Both the position numbers and the translations under genes were made by a program. This document shows, one piece after another, positions 16,412-25,913 of a stretch of DNA of 64,000 bases. This stretch comes from Pseudomonas nicosulfuronedens. Lineage in GTDB: Bacteria; Pseudomonadota; Gammaproteobacteria; Pseudomonadales; Pseudomonadaceae. A model generated the notes under the pieces. That model saw nothing but the letters and a program-made list of their open reading frames with translations, was not told the origin of the DNA and did not search any database. The number at the start of each line of letters is the position of its first letter. Position 1 is the stretch's first letter. The stretch spans positions 186,001-250,000 of the forward strand of contig NZ_SWDV01000001.1 in the NCBI RefSeq assembly GCF_005877905.1. The letters are read 5' to 3'.

Positions 16412-17533
16412 ATGGACCCGCTGAAACTGCTGCTGGACAGGGGCCTGCTGCTGTCCGACAGCCTGACGTCCCAGGGACGCTTCATCGAAGTTTCCGCCGA
16501 ACAGACCGACCAGCTCGGCTACGCGCCCGGCTCGCTCGATGGCCAGGCCGCCGAGCTGATCTACACCGCCGACTCGCTGAACGCGCTGATGCAATTGTTC
16601 GCCAGCCCGCCGGCGGACGAGCGTGTGCAGGACCTGGAGCTGACGCTGATCCGCCACAACGGCGGCCTGCTGCCGGTGCTCGCCAGCGGCGTGCTGCAAT
16701 GGCGCGACGGCGAGCCGGCGCGCCTGCACCTGGTGAAGATGCCGCTGGGGCCGATCAGCCGCCGCCTGGGCGAACTGCAGAGCGCCAACGAAGTGATGAG
16801 CCAGATGCTCTTCAGCGCACGGGTGGCCTACTGGTGCATCGAGTTCGCCGAATCGGTGGACGTGCGCGAGACGCCCGACGAGATCGTCCGCCAGGTGTTC
16901 GAAAACCGCTCCTACTGGCGCATGTGCAACCGCGCCATGGCCAACATCTACGAGATGCCCGCCGACGTCGATTTCAGCGAGCAACCGGTGCGCCTGTACT
17001 GGCCGCGCAGCCCCGCCAACGAAGAGTTCGTGCGGCGCCTGATCGAAGCGGAATTCCACGTCGATGGCGCACTGTCGGTCGACCGCCGCCACGACGGCTC
17101 GCCGGCCTACGTGGAGAACGACGTGCGCGCCAGCATCCACAACGGCCGCCTGCTGCGCATGTGGGGCAGCCTGCGCGACGTCAGCCAGGAGCTGCGCATG
17201 CAGCACGACGCCGAGCAGCGCATTGAAGCGCTGCGCCGAGTGTTCGACGCGGTGCCCGACGCCGTGCTGGTGATCGACGAGGCGGCCCAGCCGCAATGGC
17301 GTAACGCCGCCTTCGAGCAGACCTTCGGCATCACTCGCGCGGCCGGGCTGGCCTCGACGCTGAACCGCATGCCGCTCCCCGAACGCACCTGGCAGGTGCT
17401 CGACCTGCCCGACCAGTTCGGCAACTACCAGTCCTTCAACAGCCACTGCTCGCGCATCCTTATCCGTGAGGGCGTGGCCTGGCGCGTCTTCGTGCTGCGC
17501 TTGGCGAACAAGGCGACGGAGCTGCATCCATGA
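16412..17533 (+). CDS. PAS-domain protein without an output domain
   Basis: This 373-residue soluble protein appears to carry two PAS-like domains, about residues 1-110 (SLTSQGRFIEVSAEQTDQLG) and about 270-373 (VFDAVPDAVLVIDEAAQPQW). Between them is a segment with aromatic and acidic residues (SYWRMCNRAMANIYEMP) like the PAS domains of bacterial sensors. It has no kinase, GGDEF, EAL or DNA-binding part. The ATG follows TGGAGGG. Eleven bases separate it from the sigma-54 activator gene, so the two are probably co-transcribed, and it may sense a ligand for that activator. The ligand is unknown; an amine is plausible from the neighbouring operon. Confidence 0.7.
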   Translation: MDPLKLLLDRGLLLSDSLTSQGRFIEVSAEQTDQLGYAPGSLDGQAAELIYTADSLNALMQLFASPPADERVQDLELTLIRHNGGLLPVLASGVLQWRDGEPARLHLVKMPLGPISRRLGELQSANEVMSQMLFSARVAYWCIEFAESVDVRETPDEIVRQVFENRSYWRMCNRAMANIYEMPADVDFSEQPVRLYWPRSPANEEFVRRLIEAEFHVDGALSVDRRHDGSPAYVENDVRASIHNGRLLRMWGSLRDVSQELRMQHDAEQRIEALRRVFDAVPDAVLVIDEAAQPQWRNAAFEQTFGITRAAGLASTLNRMPLPERTWQVLDLPDQFGNYQSFNSHCSRILIREGVAWRVFVLRLANKATELHP

Positions 17534-17543
17534 GCAAAGAAGC

Positions 17544-18980
<1,437 letters not shown>

Positions 18981-19380
18981 GCGCTTGCCGCTGCTTTTGT
19001 AGGAGCGGAGCTTCTCCGCGATCAACGCGACACGGTGCAATGCCTCGATCACCGGCCTGTCGGCCGAATCGCGGATAAGATCCGCTCCTACAAGATCCAT
19101 TCTCCTTTCTCGCCTGCGCGCGACTGATGGGTCACGCGGCTTGCGCCTCTCCTGCAGAAACGCCCCTGCGACAATCCACCGCTGCAAGCCTGCCTACAGG
19201 CGTTGTCATTTCTGCTTACACCCGCACTTTGAGTTTTTATATTTATCCTTTAATTTCAACAACTTAACTACTTGGCACAGTCTGTGCCCTGTCTCCTTCG
19301 ACCCGCGACCGTGCACGGGTCCTCGAATCGCGCTGGCGTTCTGACCACAGAGCGCCGGCAGTTCTGGAGGCACAAGAATA
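18981..19380 (+). other. Regulatory gap upstream of the demethylase operon
   Basis: This 400-base gap has no gene. In order it holds a REP-like inverted pair (about 18998-19092, arms TGTAGGAGCGGAGC and its complement with GATCCGCTCCTACA). Next is a small palindrome GCCTGCCTACAGGC at 19188-19201, with flanking CGACAA/TTGTC halves that could bind the activator. Last is the -24/-12 promoter at 19272-19289. Such a spacing, with activator sites 80 to 100 bp before a sigma-54 promoter, is usual. Confidence 0.55.
19272..19289 (+). promoter_or_regulatory. Sigma-54 promoter of the demethylase operon
   Basis: The sequence reads TTGGCACAGTCTGTGCCC. It has the full -24 element TTGGCAC and the invariant GC of the -12 element exactly ten bases after GG (GG at 19274-19275, GC at 19286-19287). 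It lies about 95 nt before the first gene, and a gene for a sigma-54 activator is directly upstream. Confidence 0.75.
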
Positions 19381-19980
19381 ATGCTCATCACAGGTATCAA
19401 GAGCCGGCCGGTCTATGACCAGTTGCGCCCGCTCGCCGGTGGCAACCACCACATCATTGCCGGCCAGGGCAGCGGCGGCGGCGCCATGCTCCGTCTGCTC
19501 GCCGACATGCCGCGCACCGCGCCCATCCGCGTGCTGTATTCCAGCGAATCGTTCTCCGGCCAGGATCACCTCGCCGCGCTGCGCGACATCACTGACATCG
19601 AGCTGTCGATCTACCCGAGCAACCGCGCGCTGGTCGATGACCTGCACGCCCTGCTGGGCCAGTCACGCATGGGTACCCGCCTGTACCTGGCCGGCTCCGA
19701 GAGCTTCATCGGCACCGCCATGCAGGCCGCCGACGCGATCAACCTGAACAGGGACGAAGTGCTGCGCGAGCACGCCGGCTCCTTCGTGCGTCGCGTCTGG
19801 TGCGTGCATTGCGACGGCTACACCGAGAACGTCACCCAGCGCGTATTCGACTGCCCGCATTGCGCCCGCACCCTGGTGGTCCGCGACCACTACTCCCGCC
19901 GCCTCGCCGCCTTCCAGGCGGTGAAGGCCGACGCCGAAGTCCCCGGCGAGCTGCCGGAAGCCGAGGAGCTCGACACATGA
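19381..19980 (+). CDS. dmmA: DmmA-like subunit of heme-dependent amine demethylase
   Basis: This 199-residue protein belongs with the DmmA-type subunit of dimethylamine monooxygenase / heme-dependent oxidative N-demethylase. The N-terminal two-thirds resembles a Rossmann-like ferredoxin-reductase NAD-binding fold (RVLYSSESFSGQDHLAALRD). The C-terminus carries two CxxC pairs (CVHC, CPHC) spaced like a rubredoxin-type metal knuckle. In characterised systems this subunit assembles with the reductase and the DUF3445 heme subunit to oxidise a secondary methylamine to formaldehyde and the primary amine. Its stop overlaps the next start (ATGA). The true substrate here is not shown by sequence. Confidence 0.78.
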   Translation: MLITGIKSRPVYDQLRPLAGGNHHIIAGQGSGGGAMLRLLADMPRTAPIRVLYSSESFSGQDHLAALRDITDIELSIYPSNRALVDDLHALLGQSRMGTRLYLAGSESFIGTAMQAADAINLNRDEVLREHAGSFVRRVWCVHCDGYTENVTQRVFDCPHCARTLVVRDHYSRRLAAFQAVKADAEVPGELPEAEELDT

Positions 19981-20945
19981 GCCAGTCCAACGGAACCCTG
20001 AATGTCCGCGTCACCCGCATCGAGCAGGTGACTCCGGAGATCAAGCGCTTCACCCTGGCCTCCACCGACGGCGCGCACCTGACCCCATTCTCCGGCGGCA
20101 GCAACGTCGTGGTGCTGATGCCCCACGCCAGCGGCACCTACCGCAACGCCTACTCGCTGATGAGTTCGCCCTACGACGCCAGCGCCTACCAGATCGCCGT
20201 GCGCCGGGTGGAAGAAGGCCGCGGCGGTTCGAAGCACATGCATGACGTGGTGAAGGAAGGCGACGAGCTGGAAATCCTCCGCCCGGTGAACCTGTTCCCG
20301 CTGAGCAAGCATGCGCGCCTGCACCTGTTCATCGCCGGCGGCGTGGGTATCACTCCGGTGTGCTCGCAACTGGCCGAGCTGCGCCTGCGCGGCACGCCCT
20401 TCGAAGTCCACCTGGCGGTGCGCGGCGATGCCCATGCGCGACTGGGCGAGGAATTGCTGCAGGAATACGGTGACGCCGTACGCCTGTACCGCGATGAGCG
20501 TGGCGAGCGCCTGGATATTTCCGCCGTGCTGGCCGACCGCCCGCTGGGCAGCGACGTCTACGTCTGCGGCCCCGAGGGCATGATCCAGGCGACCATCGAT
20601 GCCGCCCATGCCCACGGCTGGACCGACAGCCACATCCACTACGAACGCTTCCTCGAACAGGGCAGCGTCGGCGAGGCGTTCCAGGTCACCCTGGCGCGCA
20701 GCGGCGCGACCATCGACGTGTCGCCCGACCAGAGCCTGCTGGAGGCCGCCGAGGCCGCCGGCCACGAAATCCCCTACCTGTGTCGCGGCGGCGCCTGCGG
20801 CATGTGCGAGACCAACGTCCTCGAACTGGACGGAGAAATCCTCCACACCGACGACTGGCTGTCCGACGAGGACAAGGCCGCCAACAACAAGATCATGCCC
20901 TGCGTGTCGCGTGCCAAGTGCTCGCGGCTGGTCATCGACTGCTGA
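19977..20945 (+). CDS. dmmB: DmmB-like flavin/2Fe-2S reductase subunit
   Basis: This 322-residue protein has the phthalate dioxygenase reductase layout. A flavin-binding barrel (YRNAYSLMSSPYDASAYQIA) is followed by an NAD(P)H-binding domain (LHLFIAGGVGITPVCSQLAEL) and a C-terminal plant-type 2Fe-2S ferredoxin domain (CRGGACGMC, then a fourth cysteine at PCVSRAKC). It would pass electrons from NAD(P)H to the heme subunit. It overlaps dmmA by four bases and precedes the heme subunit by 14 bases. Related reductases serve Rieske oxygenases, but no Rieske protein is encoded here. Confidence 0.85.
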   Translation: MSQSNGTLNVRVTRIEQVTPEIKRFTLASTDGAHLTPFSGGSNVVVLMPHASGTYRNAYSLMSSPYDASAYQIAVRRVEEGRGGSKHMHDVVKEGDELEILRPVNLFPLSKHARLHLFIAGGVGITPVCSQLAELRLRGTPFEVHLAVRGDAHARLGEELLQEYGDAVRLYRDERGERLDISAVLADRPLGSDVYVCGPEGMIQATIDAAHAHGWTDSHIHYERFLEQGSVGEAFQVTLARSGATIDVSPDQSLLEAAEAAGHEIPYLCRGGACGMCETNVLELDGEILHTDDWLSDEDKAANNKIMPCVSRAKCSRLVIDC

Positions 20946-20959
20946 GCCGGAGAACGACC

Positions 20960-21976
20960 ATGACCATCCAATTCCGCCCCGACGAAACCTACCGCGACGA
21001 CTACACCTACGCCAACAGCCAGGCCTGCATCGACCGCGCGCCCTGGCCCTTCCCGGACGATGAGTACATGTACTCGATGAACCTGGAGCCGCACGTCAGC
21101 GTGGGCAATGACGCCTTCCGCGCGGTGTTCGACATCGACGAGCACTACATCAGCGAGTGCCGCGACCGTGCGATCACCCTGGAGAAGGACCCAGGCATGC
21201 ACTACGTCTCCGCGCCGCACATGATGGAGGCGCAGTGGGACCTGCTCGAGCTGATCATGGAGGCCTACGCCAAGGACTACCCGGAGTACTTCTCCCTGGA
21301 GAAGGACGGCACCCGCTGGCACTGGACCAACAAGCTGCTGAACATCGACGACACCTTCACCTTCGGTGATCCGTCGACCCTGCCCTACGAGCCGATGGAG
21401 TACGTCACCCGTCAGGCCCAGGGTGACTGGGTGCTGCAGGAAGAGCGCGACGGCACCCTGTACTGGGGCGCGGGCATCGCCACCCAGCGCGCCGACTATT
21501 CGCTGCGCTTCAACCTGGGCATGGCCTGGCACGAGTTCCACGGCCCGGTGCCGCTGGTAAAGGAAACCGGCATGCTCGACCGCGCGCTGAAGTTCCTCCT
21601 GCGCCTGCGCAACGGCCACCCGGTGCGCCGCCTGAACTGGTCGCTGACCGTCAACCCGCGCCTGGATGTGTCCGCCGAGTCCCTGCCCGAATGGGCGCCG
21701 GACCGCACCACGGTGACCGCCGAGAACGCAGGGCAAAAGGTCTACTTGCGCATCGAGCTGCAACCGCTGCACCGTCTGCCGCGCAGCAACGCCATCGTGT
21801 TCCCGATCCGCACCTACCTGCTGAGCCTGGAAGACATCGCCACCAACCCGGCGTGGGCCAAGCGCATGCACCGCGTGCTCAAGTCCCTCGACCAGCAGCT
21901 GGTCGACTACAAGGGCTTCACCCGCTACCACCAGCAGGCCGTGGAGTGGCTCTCGCAGTACGACGACGGCCAGTAA
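20960..21976 (+). CDS. Heme-dependent oxidative N-demethylase, DUF3445 (alpha) subunit
   Basis: This 338-residue protein matches the DUF3445 family, the heme-binding PAS-fold catalytic subunit described for Pseudomonas oxidative N-demethylase. Recognisable parts are the N-terminal block RPDETYRDDYTYANSQAC, the middle block WHWTNKLLNIDDTFTFGDPS and the late block RLPRSNAIVFPIRTYLLSLE. The enzyme removes a methyl group from a secondary amine using O2 and electrons from the reductase. Length is normal. It is third in the operon, after GAGAACG. No GcvT-like fourth subunit follows; the next gene is a permease. Confidence 0.82.
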   Translation: MTIQFRPDETYRDDYTYANSQACIDRAPWPFPDDEYMYSMNLEPHVSVGNDAFRAVFDIDEHYISECRDRAITLEKDPGMHYVSAPHMMEAQWDLLELIMEAYAKDYPEYFSLEKDGTRWHWTNKLLNIDDTFTFGDPSTLPYEPMEYVTRQAQGDWVLQEERDGTLYWGAGIATQRADYSLRFNLGMAWHEFHGPVPLVKETGMLDRALKFLLRLRNGHPVRRLNWSLTVNPRLDVSAESLPEWAPDRTTVTAENAGQKVYLRIELQPLHRLPRSNAIVFPIRTYLLSLEDIATNPAWAKRMHRVLKSLDQQLVDYKGFTRYHQQAVEWLSQYDDGQ

Positions 21977-22016
21977 GCGCCTAGCAAAAACACACAACTA
22001 CAAACCCGAAAAGGGA

Positions 22017-22043
22017 ACCGGCGGGCGTCGTGAGGCCCGCCGG
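22017..22043 (+). other. Stem-loop between demethylase and permease genes
   Basis: Arms CCGGCGGGC and GCCCGCCGG enclose an eight-base loop in the 109-base gap before the permease. There is no U-run behind it, so it is more likely an mRNA processing or stabilising hairpin, or a weak attenuator, than a full terminator. It would lower permease expression relative to the enzyme subunits. Confidence 0.55.
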
Positions 22044-22085
22044 CCGATTGCCTTCTGCCCATCAACCCCCTGAGAGGAAACAACG

Positions 22086-23615
22086 ATGAGTGGGTCCCCT
22101 GCCAAGCGTGCCGCTGGCGTTACCGATCAAGATGCCGAGCAGCTCGCCGCCCTCGGCTACAGCTCCAACTTCGAACGCAGCATGAGCCTGTGGGAGAACT
22201 TCTCCCTGGGCTTCACCTATCTGTCGCCCGTCGTGGGCGTCTACACCCTGTTCGGCCTGTGCCTGGCCGCCGGTGGGCCGCCGATGTTCTGGTCCTACCT
22301 GCTGATCGGCCTGGGCCAGTTGCTGGTGTGCCTGATCTTCGGCGAGATCGTCTCGCAGTTCCCCATCTCCGGTGGCGTCTACCCCTGGGCGCGACGCCTG
22401 GTGGGCAAGCGTTGGGCGTGGATGGTCGGCTGGGTCTACGCCTGGGCGCTGTGCGCGACCATTGCCGGCGTATCCGTCGGCGCCGGTCCGTACCTTGCCG
22501 CGTTGCTGGGCTTCGAGCCGAGCGCCGACGTCAGCATCTACATTGCCCTGGTGCTGATCCTGGTTTCCACCGGCCTGAACCTGGTGGGCACCAAGCTGCT
22601 GGCGCGGGTCGCGATGTTCGGCTTCCTCTGCGAGCTGATCGGCGCAATCCTGGTCGGCGGCTACCTGCTGATCTTCGAGCGCCACCAGAGCTTCAGCGTG
22701 CTGTTCGATACCTTCGATCTGGGCAGCAACGGCTCCTACTTGCCGGCGTTCCTCGCCGCCTCCCTCGCCGGCCTGTTCCAGTACTACGGCTTCGAGGCCT
22801 GCGGTGACGTCGCCGAGGAAACCCCCAACCCCGGCAAGCGCATTCCCAAGGCGATGCGCATGACCATCTACATCGGTGGCGCCGCCGCAATGTTCGCCTG
22901 CCTGGCGCTGATCCTCTCGGTGCCGGATATGCACAAGGTGCTCAACGGCGAGGATACCGATCCGGTCTCCACGATCCTGGCCAACGCGTTCGGCCCGGTG
23001 GGCTCGCGCCTGGTGATGGCAGTGGTGCTGGTGTCGTTCATCTCCTGCGTGCTCAGCCTGCAGGCCGCCGCCAGCCGCCTGCTGTTCGCCTATGCCCGCG
23101 ACGAGATGATCGTCGGCAGCCGCGTACTGCAGCGCCTGTCCGCCAATCATGTGCCGTCCACCGCGCTGGTGGTCAGCGGCGTCGTGCCGGCGGCCATCGT
23201 CTGCCTGGGCCTGTTCATGGCCGATGCGACCGCGACCATCGTCGGCTTCGCCGCCATCGGCATCTACGTGGCCTTCCAGCTGATCGTGATCGCTGCGCTG
23301 ATCGCCCGTGCCAAGGGCTGGGTGCCCGGCGGCCAGTTCACCCTCGGCCCGTGGGGCACGCTGGTGAACGTCGGCGCGCTGATCTACGGCCTGGGCGCCA
23401 TCGTCAACATGGTCTGGCCGCGCAGCCCGGATGCACCTTGGTACATCAACTACTCGATGATCCTCACCACCGTCGTGGTGCTGGGCGCGGGCTGGCTCTA
23501 CATGCTGCTGGCCAAGCCCTACGACAAGGGCACAGCTCCGGCGGGCGACGCCCACCGGATCTCCGGCCGCCAACGATCCGAGCGCGCTGCGGGCGCGCTG
23601 ACCGAACCGGCTTGA
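22086..23615 (+). CDS. APC-superfamily amine/amino acid permease
   Basis: This 509-residue inner-membrane protein has about twelve hydrophobic segments and the APC pattern (LGFTYLSPVVGVYTLFGLC; FPISGGVYPWARRLVGKRW; YYGFEACGDVAEETPNPGKR). APC proteins take up amino acids or amines with a proton or sodium ion, or by exchange. It is the last gene of the rightward cluster and is followed by a strong terminator, so it is probably expressed with the demethylase operon and imports its substrate. The C-terminal tail (about 40 residues, hydrophilic) is unremarkable. The start follows GAGAGGAAACA. Confidence 0.85.
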   Translation: MSGSPAKRAAGVTDQDAEQLAALGYSSNFERSMSLWENFSLGFTYLSPVVGVYTLFGLCLAAGGPPMFWSYLLIGLGQLLVCLIFGEIVSQFPISGGVYPWARRLVGKRWAWMVGWVYAWALCATIAGVSVGAGPYLAALLGFEPSADVSIYIALVLILVSTGLNLVGTKLLARVAMFGFLCELIGAILVGGYLLIFERHQSFSVLFDTFDLGSNGSYLPAFLAASLAGLFQYYGFEACGDVAEETPNPGKRIPKAMRMTIYIGGAAAMFACLALILSVPDMHKVLNGEDTDPVSTILANAFGPVGSRLVMAVVLVSFISCVLSLQAAASRLLFAYARDEMIVGSRVLQRLSANHVPSTALVVSGVVPAAIVCLGLFMADATATIVGFAAIGIYVAFQLIVIAALIARAKGWVPGGQFTLGPWGTLVNVGALIYGLGAIVNMVWPRSPDAPWYINYSMILTTVVVLGAGWLYMLLAKPYDKGTAPAGDAHRISGRQRSERAAGALTEPA

Positions 23616-23707
23616 TCGCAACGTTGACGCAATTCGGGCCATACGCCTGAGGGGCTGCGTCTGGATCGTCACCTTTCCCCGGTGACGGTCCCCTGCGTTT
23701 GCGCAAC

Positions 23708-23744
23708 GGACCGCCATCCCCGCGATGGCCGGTCCGTTTTTTTA
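23708..23744 (+). terminator. Rho-independent terminator of the demethylase-permease cluster
   Basis: GGACCGCCATC and GATGGCCGGTCC form a long GC stem around CCCGC, followed by GTTTTTTTA. It ends the rightward transcript. Confidence 0.85.
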
Positions 23745-23765
23745 TGCCCGGCGACGCGGCTTTGC

Positions 23766-23840
23766 AGGATGGGTGGAGCTTGCGATACCCATGCTGTCCG
23801 CGCGCCGAATCGATGGGTATCGCTGCGCTCCACCCATCCT
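23766..23840. repeat. Inverted repeat of the AGGATGGGTGGAGC family
   Basis: The left arm 23766-23791 (AGGATGGGTGGAGC ... GATACCCAT) and right arm 23813-23840 (ATGGGTATCGC ... GCTCCACCCATCCT) are inverted copies separated by about 21 nt. It is a known type of Pseudomonas intergenic repeat and lies in the gap between the permease terminator and the AEC gene. Confidence 0.8.
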
Positions 23841-23875
23841 ACGATCAATCCCCTCCCGAACGATTGCGCCAGGGC

Positions 23876-24808
23876 TCAGCGGGCAATCCACAGCAGGCAC
23901 AGCGAGAGCGTCACCAACGACCCCAGGGTGGACAGCAGAATGCTCCGCGACACCACCGCCGCCTCACGCTGGTAGTACTCGGCGAGCATGAACGGTCCGG
24001 TGCCGGTGGGCAGCGCGCTGAGCAGCAGCGCCGAATCCGCCCACAGCGGCGGCAGGTCGAAGACCTTGTAGGCAAGGAACCCGGTGAGCAGCGGCTGGCC
24101 CACCAGCTTGATCAATACCAGCGGCCAGGCACCAACCTGCTCGCCGCCCTCCTGGCGCTGCGCCAGGAACAGGCCGAGGGAGACCAGCGCGCAGGGTGTG
24201 GTGGCAGCGGCGAGCATGTCGAGGAAGTGCAGCAACGGCGCAGGCAGACCCATGCCCGCCACCGCCCAAAACCCGCCGATGATCGGCGACACCACCAGCG
24301 GGTTCTTGCCCAGCGCCTTGGTCACCACCCACACGGCGCGGCCGATGTGCTTTTCCTCCTGCAGGCCGACCTCGATGCACACCACCGAGATGGCGAACAG
24401 CACGCAGACCACCAGCAGGGAGGCGATCAGTGCCGGCTCCAGCCCGTCCTGGCCGAACACCAGCAGGCACAGCGGGATGCCCATGTAGCCGGTGTTGGCG
24501 TAGGACGCACTGAGGCCGTCGATGCTGGCCGCCGGCAGCGGTCGCCCCTGCAGCAGGCGCCAGACCAATGTGGCGAAGAACACCAGCAGGCAGCCGCCGG
24601 TGAAAGCGGCAAGGAAACCTGGCTGCCAGATTTCCGCCCAGGTCGCTGTGGCGGTGACCTTGAAAAGCAACGCCGGCAGGCACAGCCAGACCACCAGCTT
24701 GTTCACCTCCGACGCCGCCTGCGGGCCGAGTCGCTTGGTACGCCGGCACAACCAGCCCACCAGGATCAGCGCAAAGATCGGCAGGACGACGGCGAACACG
24801 GTGTGCAT
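23876..24808 (-). CDS. AEC-family (auxin efflux carrier type) transporter
   Basis: This 310-residue inner-membrane protein has about ten hydrophobic helices, starting MHTVFAVVLPIFALILVGWL. It ends in the AEC-type repeat (LSALPTGTGPFMLAEYYQRE; STLGSLVTLSLCLLW). The family exports or takes up organic acids such as malonate or malate. The ATG at 24808 is chosen because the hydrophobic protein begins there; a longer frame to 24871 adds a basic, improbable leader. It is divergent from a LysR gene with about 100 bases between, so that regulator may control it. Substrate unknown. Confidence 0.82.
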   Translation of the reverse strand: MHTVFAVVLPIFALILVGWLCRRTKRLGPQAASEVNKLVVWLCLPALLFKVTATATWAEIWQPGFLAAFTGGCLLVFFATLVWRLLQGRPLPAASIDGLSASYANTGYMGIPLCLLVFGQDGLEPALIASLLVVCVLFAISVVCIEVGLQEEKHIGRAVWVVTKALGKNPLVVSPIIGGFWAVAGMGLPAPLLHFLDMLAAATTPCALVSLGLFLAQRQEGGEQVGAWPLVLIKLVGQPLLTGFLAYKVFDLPPLWADSALLLSALPTGTGPFMLAEYYQREAAVVSRSILLSTLGSLVTLSLCLLWIAR

Positions 24809-24909
24809 GGCAGGGAACCTGGAGAGCGGGAGCGGCAGGCGAGCATAGGGTTGCCAATCGATACCGTCCAATGCTTACTAGGATGCCCATTCATACCCAA
24901 TCCGTATCG

Positions 24910-25785
24910 ATGATCGACTTCCGCCAGTTGCGCTATTTCATCGCCCTTGCCGAGCACCTGCACTTCGGCCGCGCCGCCGAGGCGCTGCACATCACCCAGC
25001 CACCGCTGAGCCGGCAGATCGCCGCGCTGGAAGAAGAACTGGGCACGCCGCTGTTCGCCCGGCATTCGCGCTCGGTGGAGCTGACCGCCGCCGGCCGCGA
25101 CTTCCAGCAGCACGCCCGAGCGCTGCTCGCCGGCCTCGACCTCGCCGTGCGTTCGGCGAGCGCCACGGCACGCGGAGAGCGCGGAGAGCTGCGCATCGGC
25201 TTCACCATGCTGGCCGCGTGGACGTTGTTGCCGCGTCTGCTGAAAGCCTTCGCCGACGGCCACCCGGAGGTGAAGCTGGTGCTCAACGAGATGCTCCCGC
25301 GCGACCTGGGCCCGGCACTGGATAGCGGCGAAGTGGACGTGGCGTTGACCTTCCCCGAGCGCGAACCGGGCCAGCGGCTCTACCGCACGCTGCAGCGCGA
25401 ACCGCTGTGCGCGGTGCTGCCAGCCGATCACGGCCTGGTGCAGGAAGCGGAGCTGGACGTGGCGGAGCTGTCCGGCGAACCCTTCATCACCTTCCCGCCG
25501 GCCACTGCGCCAGCGCTGCACGAGTCGGTGATGGGCTGCTGCCGCCTGCATGGCTTCGCCCCGGCGGTGCGCATGGAGACGCATCTGCAGCAGACCATCG
25601 TCAACCTGGTGGCCGAGGGGCTGGGTGTATCGCTGGTACCGGACTCGATGCGCCGAATGCAGTTGCCCGGCGTGGCCTTCCGCGCCATCGCGCAATCGCC
25701 GCAGGTGGAATACGGCGCGGCCTGGAGCCCGCATAACGACAACCCTTGCCTGGCGGCTTTCCTGCGTAGCGTGGGGGCGGTTTGA
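24910..25785 (+). CDS. LysR-family transcriptional regulator
   Basis: This 291-residue regulator has an N-terminal winged helix-turn-helix (IDFRQLRYFIALAEHLHFGR, with AAEALHITQPPLSRQIAALE). A two-lobed periplasmic-binding-like effector domain follows (LRIGFTMLAAWTLLPRLLKA; LCAVLPADHGL; ETHLQQTIVNLVAEGLGVSL). The start MIDFRQL at 24910 is the standard N-terminus; an in-frame ATG 39 bases earlier is less likely. It faces the AEC transporter gene divergently, the usual LysR target arrangement. Its overall pattern is that of the BenM/CatR-like subgroup, but no effector can be named. Confidence 0.88.
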   Translation: MIDFRQLRYFIALAEHLHFGRAAEALHITQPPLSRQIAALEEELGTPLFARHSRSVELTAAGRDFQQHARALLAGLDLAVRSASATARGERGELRIGFTMLAAWTLLPRLLKAFADGHPEVKLVLNEMLPRDLGPALDSGEVDVALTFPEREPGQRLYRTLQREPLCAVLPADHGLVQEAELDVAELSGEPFITFPPATAPALHESVMGCCRLHGFAPAVRMETHLQQTIVNLVAEGLGVSLVPDSMRRMQLPGVAFRAIAQSPQVEYGAAWSPHNDNPCLAAFLRSVGAV

Positions 25786-25804
25786 TCCTGGCCCTGCGGC
25801 CCCT

Positions 25805-25882
25805 GTAGGAGCGAGCTTGCTCGCGAACCGCCGACACACTGGAGTCGCCGGGAAATCCGTTCGCGAGCAAGCTCGCTCCTAC
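25805..25882. repeat. REP inverted pair (REPIN type)
   Basis: Arms 25805-25828 and 25859-25882 are exact inverted copies of the same 24-nt REP found at 772-842 and 54646-54712. The pair lies between the convergent LysR and SDR genes. Confidence 0.85.
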
Positions 25883-25913
25883 GAAGAGCTGCTCCCTGCG
25901 TAGAACCAGGCAA

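Noticed and set aside
23682-24913. Plus-strand open frames opposite the AEC transporter gene
   Set aside because: They overlap a clear membrane transporter on the other strand and a REP-type repeat, and show no domain.
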